Positions 45,319 to 57,834 of a DNA stretch of 64,000 bases are shown here, in pieces. Position 1 is the first letter of the stretch; the number at the start of each line of letters is the position of its first letter. The notes under the pieces were generated by a model. It saw only the letters and a program-made list of their open reading frames with translations. It was not told the origin of the DNA and did not search any database. The DNA is taken from assembly GCA_030407085.1 (NCBI GenBank), contig CM059584.1, positions 93,202,001 to 93,266,000 on the forward strand, written 5' to 3'. The position numbers and the translations under genes were made by a program. The DNA is from Trichopria drosophilae (lineage: Eukaryota; Arthropoda; Insecta; Hymenoptera; Diapriidae).

Positions 45319-45712
45319 CCTGCACATTTTAACGGAAAATTGGGTTTCGGTTAAATTGTTTCATTTTAAAATATGTTGTTCTTGATACAATACTGATTAA
45401 AAGTTATCTGTACCGCAACCCTTTAAAATCAACTATTCACTATTTATTGACGATTAAAAGTCACTGCGCGGAGAGGTTATGAAGCTTTGAACTTGCAGGC
45501 GCGAATTCGTAAGATGAACTTTTTTTTGAAGACTTTTTCAAAGATGTGACTTGAAACTCATGTTGTACTCTTAAAATCGGTATATCTGTCAATAATAATA
45601 ATTTTGAATAATATATATCTACTATTTAATGAAGTTTCACATAAAAATGTAAAGAAAGTATATCCATAGATGAATTGTTCGTTAGTTTAATGAAATATTA
45701 TAAGACAACATT
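45319..45712 (+). repeat. LINE D 3' UTR, also inverted at 46832-47215
   Basis: The sequence directly after ORF2 (GGACCCTGCACATTTTAACG ... GACTTTTAATCG region) recurs reversed at 46832-47215. Shared words include CACTGCGCGGAGAGGTTATG and CAGGCGCGAATTCGTAAGAT. One 60-bp indel separates them near 45345-45400. Confidence 0.8.
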
Positions 45713-45777
45713 ATTGATTTTACCATTATTCAACACGACATTTCGTAGATTAAACAATAATTATGTTCATACAACAT

Positions 45778-46069
45778 GAACATGAACCTTTGAACTTCTT
45801 ATTAACCCGAAGGCAAGCACCGACGGATTGCGGATCACTGGTCCTCTATGCTACGAACCAACAAGTAACTTCCATCCAAAGGCAAGACATCGGGCGAGCT
45901 ACACCCCAAGCTCTGAACTCCCAAACTTTTAATTACCAGGAGGCGAGAACCGACCAATCCGATTACTAATTCTCTATTGTACAAACCTGCAGGCTACTTC
46001 CATCCAGCAGCAAGCATTTTGTGGGCCACAGTAGTCTTTGGGCTCAATTGTCAACTGTCTAGTTTTTTT

Positions 46070-46141
<72 letters not shown>

Positions 46142-46165
46142 CCCCCCCTCTCTCTCTCTCTCTCT
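45778..46165 (-). repeat. BEL2-type LTR fragment, reversed, with (CT)n
   Basis: Reverse complement of the part of the LTR next to the GA tract (compare 42362-42640): the minus strand gives CTAGACAGTTGACAATTGAG and CAAAATGCTTGCTGCTGG, and a (CT)n run at 46073-46165 corresponds to the LTR GA tract. The rest of the LTR is absent. The plus frames 45763-45969 and 45977-46192 are shadows. Confidence 0.85.
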
Positions 46166-46683
46166 TTCTTGAGTTGCAAACAGATTACCTAACGAATGAG
46201 AGCCTCCCTCAATTGCCTCCTTTATTTTCTAGTAAATAAGTGGGTTCTGACACATTGTACAAAAGCTGTCAGAACATATGCTGAAAATTGGAAAATATGC
46301 GTTAATTGGTGCTCACATTTTGTTAAAGGAGCACCCAATAAACATTGCATCGAGTACAATACAATAAATCAATATTTGTTGGATATTCTTTTAGCAATAA
46401 ATGTGCAACAAATTAACTGTGCATTTCTAACAATTGATAGCAACAAATATGGGAATAGGGCAACTTCTGAGCAACAATTGGGCGACAAACGTTGATCCTA
46501 GTTTGATTCGGTTCTGTCATAGGTGCACTGTTATCTTTTAGCTCCTCATTTTTTTCTCAAGGTAGCCTAATTTAAAATCTAATTTCAGTGTTCTAAATTC
46601 AATTATTTCAAAAGAAATGAGATAGAGAGAGATAGAGATGGATTGATAATGTTTATTATACCATGGACACGAATTTCCCAAAA
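46166..46683. other. Unassigned sequence
   Basis: A 99-codon plus frame (46196-46495) has no recognised motif. No repeat partner was found in the window. Confidence 0.3.
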
Positions 46684-46790
46684 CAGAGAGATTAAATTAG
46701 ATTAGATTTATTTACCTTCCCTGGGACGAACCTAAAGGGAACGATGTTACAGTAGTGTAGTAAATATTACAGAAAAATGCAATTTAAAAG
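46684..46790 (-). mobile_element. Short LINE 3' end with TCTAA-type tail
   Basis: On the minus strand a piece ending GGAAGGTAAATAAATCTAAT followed by CTAATTTAATC looks like a LINE 3' end with a short AATCT microsatellite tail. It is severely truncated and the clade is not known. Confidence 0.45.
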
Positions 46791-46831
46791 TGTTATACAC
46801 GCATGGAATAACTATGTGAACCAAAATCAGT

Positions 46832-47215
46832 ATAAGTTGTTTTATAATATTTTATTAAACTAACGAACAATTCGTCTATAGATATATTTCTTTACATTTT
46901 TTTCTGAAACTTCATTAAATAGTAGATATATATTATTCAAAATTATTATTATTGACAGATATACCGATTTTAAGAGTACAACATGAGTTTCGAGTCACAT
47001 CTTTTAAAAAGTCTTAAAAGAAAGTTCATCTTACGAATTCGCGCCTGCAAGTTCAAAGCTTCATAACCTCTCCGCGCAGTGACTTTTAATCGTCAATAAA
47101 TCGTGAACAGTTGATTTTAGAGGGTTGCGGTAAAGATAACTTTTAATCATTTTTCGTTAATCATAACAACTTTCCGTTAATATGTGCGGGGTCCTTTCTA
47201 ATGTTATGTTAGGGT
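46832..47215 (-). repeat. LINE D 3' UTR, inverted copy
   Basis: Mirror of 45319-45712. The two 3' ends point towards each other across 1.1 kb. It is probably a heavily 5'-truncated second insertion of the same LINE family on the minus strand. Confidence 0.75.
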
Positions 47216-47379
47216 ACAAAACACCACATTTGTTACCGTTTTCGTTATCTGTTGTCGCAGCCGGACGCTATACTGTTTAAATTATTGAGTCTTGTAATTG
47301 ATTCGTAGCTTCTATCTTCGCGTTAGATTTTGAGAACCGCTAGATTTATAAGTATTATATGTAATTGTTATTATGTAAA

Positions 47380-48945
47380 TGCCATCATTTCTGATTATAT
47401 TCGGAAAATTCGCATATTACCTCAATTCGCAAACGAATCGCAAACGTCTCAGATCTACTGAAAAAAAAATAGCAAACCTTTTAAATGATTTTGTATATCG
47501 AGGTGGGCTGGATCTAGTAACTTTCCATAATTCGTTTATTTTGGCATTATTTCTGATTATATTTGGAAAATTCGCGTATATTATCTCAATTCGTAAACGA
47601 ATCGCAAACGTTTGAGACCGATTGTAGGAAAATCGCAAACCTTTTAAATGATTTTGTATATGGAGGTGGTTTGGATCTAGTAACTTTCGATAATTCGTTT
47701 ATTTTGGCATTATTTCTGATTATATTTGGAAAATTCGCGTATATTATCTCAATTCGTAAACGAATCGCAAACGTTTGAGACCGATTGCAGGAAAATCGCA
47801 AACCTTTTAAATGATTTTGTATATGGAGGTGGTTTGGATCTAGTAACTTTCGATAATTCGTTTATTTTCGCATTGTTTCTGATTATATTCGGAAAATTCG
47901 CATATTATCTCCATTCGCAAACGAATCGCAAACGTTTGAGACCGATTGCAAAAAAATCGCAAACCTTTCAAATGATTTTGTATATCGAGGTGGGCTGGAC
48001 CTAGTAACTTTTGATAATTCGTTTATTTTCGCATTATTTCTGATTATATTCGGAAAATTCGCGTATATTATCTCAATTCGTAAACGAATCGCAAACATTT
48101 GGACCGATTGCAGAAAAATCGCAAACCTTTTAAATGATTTTGTATATCGAGGTGGGCTGGATCTAGTAACTTTTGATAATTCGTTTATTTTCGCATTATT
48201 TCTGATTATGTTTGGAAAATTCGCATATTATCTCCATTCGCAAACGAATCGCAAACGTTTGAAACCAATTGCAAAAAAATCGCCAACTTTTAAAGGATTT
48301 TGTATACCGAGGTGGGCTGGACCTAGTAACTTTTTATAATTCGTTTATTTTCGCATTATTTCTGATTATATTCGGAAAATTCGCGTATATTATCTCAATT
48401 CGTAAAAGAATCACAAACGTTTGAGACCGATTGCAGGAAAATAGCAAACCTTTTAAATGATTTTTGTATATCGAGGTGGTTTGGATCTAGTAACTTTCGA
48501 TAATTCGTTTATTTTCGCATTATTTCTGATTATATTCGGAAAATTCGCATATTATCTCCATTCGCAAACGAATCGCAAACGTTTTAGACCGATTGCAAAA
48601 AAATCGCAAACCTTTTAAATGATTTTGTATATCGAGGTGGGCTGGATCTAGTAACTTTTGATAATTCGTTTATTTTCGCATTATTTCTGATTATGTTTGG
48701 AAAATTCGCATATTATCTCCATTCGCAAACGAATCGCAAACGTTTGAAACCAATTGCAAAAAAATCGCCAACTTTTAAAGGATTTTGTATACCGAGGTGG
48801 GCTGGATCTAGTAACTTTCGATAATTCGTTTATTTTCGCATTATTTCTAATTATATTTGGAAAATTCGCAAACGAATCGCAAACGTTTGAAACCGATTGC
48901 AGAAATATCGCAAACCTTTTAAACGATTTTGTATGTAAAGGATAT
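47380..48945 (+). repeat. 163-bp satellite, about 9.5 units
   Basis: The unit contains GGGCTGGATCTAGTAACTTT, ATAATTCGTTTATTTTCGCA, a TATTATCTCAATTCGTAAACG or TATTATCTCCATTCGCAAACG variant, and AATCGCAAACGTTTGA; GATCTAGTAACT-like words recur every 162-163 bp from 47509. The two variants partly alternate. The open frames on both strands are the repeat read in different phases. A decayed tail continues to about 49040. Confidence 0.95.
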
Positions 48946-49040
48946 ATAGGACAACAATTTTTTTATTTTGCAATTTAGAGGTAGAAGAACATTGAATTCA
49001 TAATTCGCAAACGAATAGCAAACGATTGAGCCTAATTTGG

Positions 49041-49444
49041 TTGAAATTGATCCATTGGTGGCTGAGTAAACGCGTTTTCAAAAATGCGAATGTGAAGTTT
49101 GCCGGCCATTTCGTTTTTCGTAAATAATTTTTAAACGATAACGTCGCACACGAAAAATAGGTAGTCGCAATCAATCACAAACGAATCGCAACCGATTCGC
49201 GCTATTTTTTATCCATTTCGTTAAAATGACGGGCTAACTTCACGGAGGTAAGCCTGAAAGAGGACGAAAATCTCCGTGACCGGAACGTGGTGGAGATGCG
49301 AAATCTCCGCGGATCGGCAACTCTGATCCATAGGTAATTCCGTCATGTAACTTGCGTGTATGAATGTGTCTACATTCATGTGTGTATGCATGAATCCCTC
49401 CATCTATATATATAGGAAGGGTTGGCGGCGCGGCCTACGGGAGC

Positions 49445-49504
<60 letters not shown>

Positions 49505-50280
49505 GGGGGATAAGTATGTAAAAGGCTGTCATCTCATTCGCTCACAAGAGAACCTTAGGTGCGAATCTCACCGATTTTATTGAAACTTTCTCATAATATC
49601 GCACATTTTTACCACCCTTTTGATTATCAGAATGATGGATGCAATACACAATCGTATTCTAGAAAATCACATTTGCATTTCCTACTTTTTACTGAAGTGA
49701 ATGTCGAAATTTTGTAAAGAAGTTGCGGTAGCTCATGCGGTAGAGCGCTTGTTTCGTGGGTTCAAGCCTCGACACAGGATTATTTTTTTTGTTTAAAGCC
49801 TAATTTGTTATAAACCGTAGAAATTGCGAATTTTAACTATTTGTAACCTTTTTAAATTATGTTTTGAAGGAGAAATGCACTTTCTCTCATTTCTTTCTTA
49901 TAATTAAAATTGTGTAATAATATTATCATAACAAAATTTGTAGTTACCGTTTATAAATAGTTAATGTTTATAAATAATATTATTAATAATAATAACAACA
50001 ACAATATGAAACAAAATTCACTTTTTCATCATTTTTTTGATTATTTGTAAATTTTTATTTTGATGTAAAAATGTTCCAATAGTTTCGATGGTTATTAATT
50101 AAAGTAATAAATTATAATCATTTTAATTATTGTAATTACTGTTATTGTTATTATTAGTATGTAAATAACAACTTTTAACAGCAACATTTATTTTTCATCT
50201 CGGTCAATCGTTCCGAAAAGTGATAAATTTTTGGCTCAAATCTCTACCAGATTAGCATCAGTGTGAAATTTGGCCCCCTT

Positions 50281-50282
<2 letters not shown>
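49041..50282. other. Spacer with GA tract and tRNA-like fragment
   Basis: 49449-49500 is (GA)n. 49722-49778 (GTTGCGGTAGCTCATGCGGT...GTGGGTTCAAGCC) has an A-box-like and a B-box-like word but only half a cloverleaf, so it is a tRNA-derived scrap. The remainder is AT-rich, with no gene. Confidence 0.55.
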
Positions 50283-50316
<34 letters not shown>

Positions 50317-53300
50317 GGTGGGGGGAAATGCATTAGGCACCATAGGGGGTTGAAGATGTTGTGCAACCCCCCGTGTGTCGGACTCCCTCACCTTTGATGT
50401 TAACAGCAAGGTTTACCGACTAAAACCCTAACCTCCCTTGGCCCTCCAGAATCCACGTGTGCAGTCTGCAGTAGAAAAGTGGCTCCGATATCCATCTCCT
50501 CCGCTGCAGACTGCACCGGGCCATTTCGTTTGCAACTGTAACCACTCCCTCTACCATTAGGTAAGTGGTTACAGGATCTCGTGTGACCTCAGTAGACGGA
50601 GAGATCCCAGTAGCACTGCTTTCTGCATTCGGCCTGCGATGGAATTTGCATGTTCTCGACAGGCCGGAATGCTTTTGATGTTTTGGAGGAAAGTTGGTCT
50701 CATTCCTCCCAGCACTCCAATTATCAGCACGACGAGCTTGATTTTGAATCCTCGATACAGTCTGCGAATCTCGAACAGGAGTTCCTGATATTTCATCCGT
50801 TTTTCGTCCTCTTTGCTGACTATATTTGTTTCTGCTGGTGCAGAAAACTCGATGACGAAGATGGATTTGTCATCGAAGTCAACAAGGACGATGTCAGGCT
50901 TATTGGCTGATATTTGCCTGCTCGTCGAGAATGAGTAATTCCAGTATATTCGGCACGACTCATTCCCTACTACGGATTCAATATCAGTGGGGACGTACGG
51001 CAAAACTGGGGTTGCATCAATACCATAAGTGCTGCGAAGATGGTAATACAGCACTCGAAGAGCCGCATTGTGACGTTCGATGTATGCTGAAACTGCATAT
51101 ATTGGACATGCTGCCAAAAGATGCATTAGTGTCTCAGCATGACATCTACACAATCTACAAAGCGTACTCTGTACCGCCTGGTGTAAGATGTTCTGGCGGT
51201 ACGCTAAGGTATTGATGACCCCATCCTGGCACGCGAAGATAAAACCCTCGGTGTCGGATTTCAAGCCGGCTAATCTTAAGAAGGAGAAGGTCATCTCTGC
51301 CGACAAGCCAAGTTGTTGGACATTTCGAAAGAATTGTCCATGCAACGGCTTGTCGATATGCCTTCCCTCCAACATACGGAGTTGTTCCTTCCGTATGTTT
51401 GCTCTGAGACGCACTGGGCACAGATTGATGACTGATTCAGCCTCCTGTGCACCACTACGTCCCACGTTGAAAACCAGACCGAGGTTTCGCGCCGCTCGTT
51501 CCGCCGCGTTGTACAAAAACGCCCCCTTCCCCTGAATTTCATGCTGATGTACTAGCATCATCAGGGGATCCTCCGTTCGATTAATCACGTCGCAAGCTGT
51601 TTCGAGGACCAATCGGTCATGCATACACTCCAGGCTTAAAAGGCCACGACCTCCCATATTTCGGGGCAAATACAGTCGTTCCACGGAAGATCTTGGATGC
51701 AAACTGCGTTGCATACAAATCATCTTTCGTGTGCTTCGGTCAAGATCCCTTAGCTCGTCAACGTTCCACTTCAGTGCTCCAAAAGAATAGAGCACTGGTG
51801 ATACGGCCAACATATTCGTGGCTGCCACCTTATTTCTCCCAGTCAATTCTGATGACCAGATCTGACGGAGAATGCGCCGGTATTTCTTAATGATGGTGGT
51901 TTTAGCACCCTGCACATCCTGGACATGCCTTTGAGGTATGCCCAGGTATGTGTAGGCTTCTTCGGCGCTAAGGTGGCGGATGACATTTCCGTTGACGAGC
52001 TCCATATCGTTGTTATGGGAGCCTGACCTTCCTCTGTGCAAATGAACGACTGCACACTTGTCCAATCCGAATTCCATACCGATATCTCTCGAGTATGTGA
52101 GTGCGATGTTCAGAGATCGATGTAATTGATCTTCGCCTGATGCGTATAATTTAAGATCATCCATATAGAAAAGATGGGTGATCTTATGTACACGTTCACC
52201 AGGCGGTCCACACATGTACCCTTGAGATTTCCGGAGAGCAACGGATAGAGGCAATAGTGAGATGCAGAAGAGCAGAGGACTCAGAGAATCTCCCTGATAG
52301 ACACCTCTTTGGAATTGAACCAGTCTAGACATGGTTCGACGCTTGCCCGATGTCATGACAAAGCGTGTTTTCCAAAGAGGCATCAGGTCTTCTACAATTC
52401 TCACTATGTTTGGGTGGACATGAAGGCGTTTGAGCAACAAGCTTAAAAGCTCGTGCGATGTTGAGTCATACGCCTTCATGTAATCCAGCCAGGCTATCGA
52501 CAGGTTACGCTTGTACTGGACTGCGTCCTGACAAACACTCCTGTCGATAAGCAAGTTGTCCTTGCAGCCGGATACACCCATTTTGCAGCCTCGTTGTTCT
52601 ACTATCCGTTGCCACACCGGTTTCACGGATTTCTCAATACGTTCGTTCAAGATGTTAGTGAACAATTTGTATAACGTATTGAGACACGTGATCGGTCTAT
52701 GGTTTCTCGGATCGGACAAGTCTCCCGATTTTGGGATCAGTGTCGTTCGGCCCTCCACCAGCCAGTGCGGAAGGGGTTGGTATCCATTTATATAAGAGGT
52801 GAATATTCGGGCTAGGTGTTGATGGACAGAAGTGAACTTCTTCCACCAATAGTTGTTAATTCCATCCCAGCCCGGCGAGGAGAAATTCCTCGCTCCTGTG
52901 ATGGCATTTTTCACCTCTAATGCACTGACGGGTGGGCAATCTTCACTTTCTTGTGTGACTTCGACGCACAACTCGGTGAAGATTTCAATACCTGGAGTGT
53001 CTGCATTAAGCCTAGATGTTTTCTCGTAGATGCTCCCCCAGAATTCCTCAACTGCGGTTATCGACGGAAACTCGCTTGAGGCTGCGATACGATGTTTGAA
53101 GAGGTTGGAAGGATTCGTCCAAAATATTGCATTTTGTCGAATTCCATCCTCCCGTCTTTGCAGCCTCTTTTTGGCGTCCGCCAAAACCCGAATTTTATCA
53201 GCCAAACGTTGCTTGATGTTGAGCAACTTCAGCTTGTTCAGTGTGTGATAGTACGTCCGCAGTTGTTGTGCGAACTTCTTGACTTTAGCCGTAAATGAAC

Positions 53301-54232
53301 GGCCAGATGTTAACTAGTCGATCACACACTGAATTCGGGAAGCGAGTTTCCGTGTCAGTCGAATCTTGTCGTTCAATTGAGACATGCGTTTTGTAATCTG
53401 CCGACTCCCCGATATCTGTACCAGATTTCGCGGAATCACCAGATCACTTGCAGCCTCGTAAACGGCACAATTGACTTGCCACAGGTCGCAGTCATCTGGA
53501 AGAGCATCCAGAAGTAGGCTATTTGCTCTGTCTATTGCTCGTTGCTTAGGCAAAACTTTCGTTGTTAAATTCTGCCTAAACACGAGTGTCGTGCTTTCAT
53601 AATGTGGAGCATCTCTCTCAGCACCGCGTACGGGCTCAGTTGTTATTACCCGCACATCCGGTACCGCTTGACAGCTGGGAACAACGAAACCCGTCCGCCT
53701 CAGATAGGCCACATAATCTCTCAGTTGTTGTTGAGAAAAGCGATCTGCCAGTTCGGGATGCATTACTGCAAACCGACTGTGCATTCGCGCCATGTAGCCC
53801 CTCTGTTGCGGACAGCTCTCCTCGTAGCAGCGCATTAGATCTTGTCTGAGATCCTCCGTCCACTGAAATCGTCCGTGGACATTAGCTGGTCGTCGTCCCG
53901 GGACACCTGTTTCGGCTCCTCCACCTCGGGACTGGGCTGCATCCGAAGCAGCCCGATGGTCAGGAGCCCTGCGCGTTGCATTGCTTGTAACCGCAAATAC
54001 AGGGAGCAGGGTGGTTAGCCCTACTCCCCGTTGTTATGCCTCTCTCGTTTGTCTCTTACCTCGCCATCCACTGGGGTTGGTTACCCAATCTTTGGCAAGA
54101 TTGCTAAGAGTCCAGGGCCCACCGGCTTTAATAAGCACACGTGGAGGTGAGAGTAGGCCATTTGGGAAGATAGGCTAAGATGCGGCTTTTTGCATAGCCG
54201 CATTGTGTTACGCATCATTCCCTTTGGGCCTC

Positions 54233-54233
<1 letters not shown>
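50283..54233 (-). mobile_element. R4/Dong-like LINE, nearly full length
   Basis: It reads from a 5' end next to a (TAA)n tract (54234-54264) to a 32-nt poly(A) tail (plus-strand T run 50283-50314). About 3.95 kb with one long ORF. RLE-type endonuclease and the FYMDDLKLYA RT motif point to the R4/Dong group, whose Dong members are known to use TAA repeats as targets. It is the best preserved element of the window besides LINE A. Confidence 0.85.
50569..54033 (-). pseudogene. R4/Dong-like RT with restriction-like endonuclease (one stop)
   Basis: The frame is open from 54033 (after TAA) to 50569 apart from one TAG at 53314-53316. The first ATG is at 53835, giving 1088 residues if the stop is ignored. 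The RT has SLSIAWLDYMKAYDSTSHEL, FQRGVYQGDSLSPLLFCISL and HLFYMDDLKLYA (YMDD), with LDKCAVVHLHRG after it. The C-terminus has a CCHC knuckle (CRLCRCHAETLMHLLAACP) and the PD...E nuclease KPDIVLVDFDD...VIEFSAPAETN, followed by KEDEKRMKYQELLFEIRRLY. The N-terminus shows no zinc finger that I can see. It nicks DNA and reverse transcribes its RNA at the nick. Confidence 0.87.

Positions 54234-54264
<31 letters not shown>
54234..54264 (+). repeat. (ATT)n microsatellite at the Dong-like 5' end
   Basis: Ten ATT units directly at the 5' boundary of the LINE; on the element strand this is (AAT)n/(TAA)n. It is followed by a degenerate AGT/ATT-rich stretch to about 54310. Confidence 0.95.
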
Positions 54265-54310
54265 GTACTATTAATAGTAGTAATAGTAGTGGTAGTAGTA
54301 GTAGTATTTA

Positions 54311-56156
54311 TGATATTTGTTGTATTATAAAAAAATGTGTATAATGGAATAAAAAATATACGTAATATTCGTGTAACAAACTTGAACATATATTTGTTCA
54401 GTCTCAGAACATACAATACAGTTTCCACTGCGATATATAATTTAAAAAAGAAATTGGCGAATCACCGTAGGCATAATGTTGTCAACGCAAATATTTTACA
54501 ATAAGACAGGTTTTTCAACACTTCAATTGGTTAAGAACAATCGATCAACCACTTACATATTGATTACGTTTCGGCCATAACATTTTCTCCCTCTTAAGAT
54601 TTATTATCATTCTTCCTAAATTAAAAGTAAATAAATAAATAAACAAAAAAATATATACGAAACAGATAATATGATAATTTGAAAAAATGTTCCCTTGTTA
54701 AATTTTGTTTGTATAATCGGTACAAATAATTACAAACTTCTTGTATATCGATATTGACTTTTTATTCTTTCACATTTAAATGCAATCTACGTGTCTGCAA
54801 TCAAAAGGTAAACCAAGGAGTAATTTGAATATTTTATAATTATACACAAATCTATTATATGAAATAAAATGATATAAAATGTATAATAAAGAAGAAAGTT
54901 TAATTAAAATATTTGTCATTCTTTCCAAAAATTAATCAAATGTAGTAGGTTGTGAATATCAACGCTATTATATGCAACAGTTTCATTACAATTGGTACAC
55001 GAGTTACAGAAATCGTCATACATTATTCTCTTTTTCATTTATTCAACCGAACAATTTTAGTTCATAATATTTTTTATTAAATCGATTAACTGCATCGAAT
55101 GTAATGAAAAAGAACAAATGTTATTGCTGACATAATCGAAATTACTGTAGTATGTGTAGTCTTAGATCATTTTCAATAGATATTCTCCATTTCTTTTTGT
55201 CGTCAGTAGAATCAAAAATATTCTAAATATTTACATGCTAAAAGAATATTTCTGGACCTGCTTTTACTAAGTTTGCACGTAAATGAAATACTGAAAACTT
55301 CAATAAAAATTAATTAAGGAAAAGAAAATCTAAGTGTTCAAAAAAATTTGAAAGATACAACAAAGATACGAAGTTTGAAGGTGGATGTATATGTTCATTT
55401 CAATTCTATTCCCATACATTCAATATGAATTTAAAACCGATTAAAAAAAATGTTTACGCTTGTTTTTCCACAAAAGTTGTTATAGTTACTAATTTTAAAT
55501 TTTTGGCATGAAACTTACGAACGACTATAACTCTTCAGCAATTCATCTTAGAAACTCCAACTGGTGCTCATTTTACAGCTAATTTCATCCTCTTCAAAAC
55601 TGTTCGGATACTACTACTGTCTAGCAAAAATACTTATTTACAAAAAAGTTCATTAAAATGAAAATTTTTCACATTTTTCACCATCGGGGATTTATGATCA
55701 AAATTATTTTTTTATTAAACATATAGATTCAAAATTTCATTATCTAGAACTTTCGCTATATGCACTTTTTGCACACGAAGCACGGTTTTCGAGTAATTAT
55801 TGATTTTATCGAAAAAAAGTTTTGATTGTGCGTTAATTTGTTTTTTAAATTTTCATCTCTCCGTAAATATAGAACGTATACAGCATCGTACATCAAGTTT
55901 CCTCAATATGAATATATATTATTTTCTAATAGTTATATCGCATTTGTCTGAAGTAGATTCAGATTCTACGCTATACTAACGAATTTTCCAATATGTACCA
56001 CAAATCATGGGATTAAAAGTAATTAAGTTCCAAACAAACAAAAAAATACACATACCTGCGTGTTTTTATCTATTCAGTATGAAGCATGACTGGCAGAAAT
56101 AAGTAAGAAATATATCCATTTTACAGGCAAAATACAAATAAATAGTATATTATGCT
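54311..56156. other. AT-rich spacer, no gene
   Basis: Long AT-rich sequence without long frames or clear repeats with partners in the window. I see nothing to annotate. Confidence 0.5.
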
Positions 56157-56440
56157 TCAAGAGAGGAAAACGCGCGATTCCTGAGCGGGAAGTTTGCTGC
56201 CCGAGCTATGCGAGGGCAGCCCTCCTGCGAGGTGCGCGCGCTTGCCTCCCGTGTAGCATACGCTATTTTTCTCCCGACCCCATCCATTCCCGCTGGTGAC
56301 ATTTTCCGTCCCTAGGGAGTAATGAGAACGAAGTGCGAATGCCCACTGGCGCCCGGGCGGAATCGGCAACTTTCGTCATGCGTTTCAGGCACGGAATACG
56401 GACATTCCGACGCGGTCGGGAGAAAATATTCTTTCTTTCT
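56157..56440. other. GC-rich patch
   Basis: A 280-bp island of higher GC with CpG-rich words (GAGGTGCGCGCGCTTGCC, GCGCCCGGGCGG) in AT-rich surroundings. Minus frames 56157-56369 and 56312-56653 lack recognised motifs. A CCCTAGGGAG word here recurs near 58292, hinting at a shared repeat. Confidence 0.35.
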
Positions 56441-56910
56441 CATTGCAAAAATAGATCTGTTGATAAACATCGTATTTGTGAAAAGTAGAGGTAAGGTATC
56501 AAAACCAAAGCCAAAACCCAAAACGAATAGTGCAATGCATAAATATCCATTCAGAAGTTTAAAGGGAGTAACCAACTTTATTTTGACCCCTTTATTTTTG
56601 TTTCTTGACCGTTTTCGACCTACAAAATGACAGCATGTCCAAAAATTAATCACTTATATTGTTTATCGCGTTAGAATTTTTCCACCACTTAAAAGTCGAA
56701 TCCATTTAAAATTCATATTTCGTGATAGGGGAAGCCGGGGCGAAGGGGCGAGCGGGGCGAAGTGACGAATCTGAAATATTTCCATTATGATCATACTGAT
56801 TGTTAAATATCATATGTGGTTTCTTTGTTTACACCATTTTACACATTTCGAGGCATAATATTTCATTTTTTGTTCTCTTACCTACCTTTGAGAGCGAAAA
56901 ATAACAGCAG

Positions 56911-57295
56911 ACATGTTAAGCTACATTTTAAGCCCAATCCCGATTTTTTGGTGCTACTGAATTCTGGTGGTGCCGTAATCCAGAATATTATTTCCTGACT
57001 TTCTTCATTTTTAGTGATGCCCACTGTCCGCCATTTTGAATTTTCAAAATCACCATGCAGCAAACAAAAGTAGACATGTTAAGCTACACTTTAAGCCCAA
57101 TCCCGATTTTTTTGGTGCTACTGAATTCTGGTGGTGCCGTGATCCAGAATTTTATTTCCTGATTTTCTTCATTTTTAGTGATGCCCACTGTCCGCCATTT
57201 TGAATTTTTAAAATCACCATGCAGCAAATAAAAGCAGACATGTTATGCTACATTTTAAGCCCAATCCCCATTTTTTTGGTGCTATAGAATTCTGG
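56911..57295 (+). repeat. 163-164-bp tandem repeat, about 2.4 units
   Basis: ACATGTTAAGCTACATTTTA starts near 56911, 57074 and 57238. Each unit also carries CCCAATCCCGATTTTTTGG, GAATTCTGGTGGTGCCG and CACTGTCCGCCATTTTGAAT. The sequence is unrelated to the satellite at 47380-48945 despite the same period. Confidence 0.92.
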
Positions 57296-57341
57296 TCGTA
57301 CAAGGGATCCGGTTGACATGGAATGGCCCATATATATACAG

Positions 57342-57440
57342 GGTGTCCCATTTTAAATAACGGATTAGAATATCTCGGATGGTAAGCATTTTGGAGGAAA
57401 TTTGTTTAAACAAAAGTTAAGGGTACAGACAGAGCTAACT
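57342..57440 (+). repeat. Possible transposon end (ACAGGGTGTCCCA)
   Basis: ATACAGGGTGTCCCATTTTA is a widespread insect repeat terminus flanked by TA-like sequence. No partner terminus was found, so the call is tentative. It runs into the CA microsatellite. Confidence 0.4.
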
Positions 57441-57454
57441 TATGGTGACCTTGA

Positions 57455-57594
57455 CACACACACACACGCACACACGCACGCACGCACACACACACACACA
57501 CACGCACGCACACACACACACACACACACACGCACGCACGCACGCACACGCACACACGCACATACACACGCACACACGCACGCACGCGCACACG

Positions 57595-57668
<74 letters not shown>

Positions 57669-57716
57669 CACACGCACGCACACACACACACACACCACAC
57701 ACGCACGCACACACAC

Positions 57717-57762
<46 letters not shown>

Positions 57763-57783
57763 GCACGCACACACACACACACA

Positions 57784-57833
<50 letters not shown>
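57455..57833 (+). repeat. CA/CGCA microsatellite ending in (TA)n
   Basis: About 360 bp of (CA)n broken by CGCA variants, then about 20 bp of (TA)n. Open frames in several phases and strands (57402-57872, 57442-57996, 57406-57816 and others) are low-complexity artefacts. Confidence 0.97.

Positions 57834-57834
<1 letters not shown>

Noticed and set aside
47379..48104. Repeated 70-90-codon frames on both strands with identical peptides
   Set aside because: Satellite units of 163 bp read in shifting phase; no start context or flanking exons.
50650..53248. Plus-strand frames of 65-115 codons across the Dong-like LINE
   Set aside because: They are antisense to the 885-codon RT frame and have no recognisable content.
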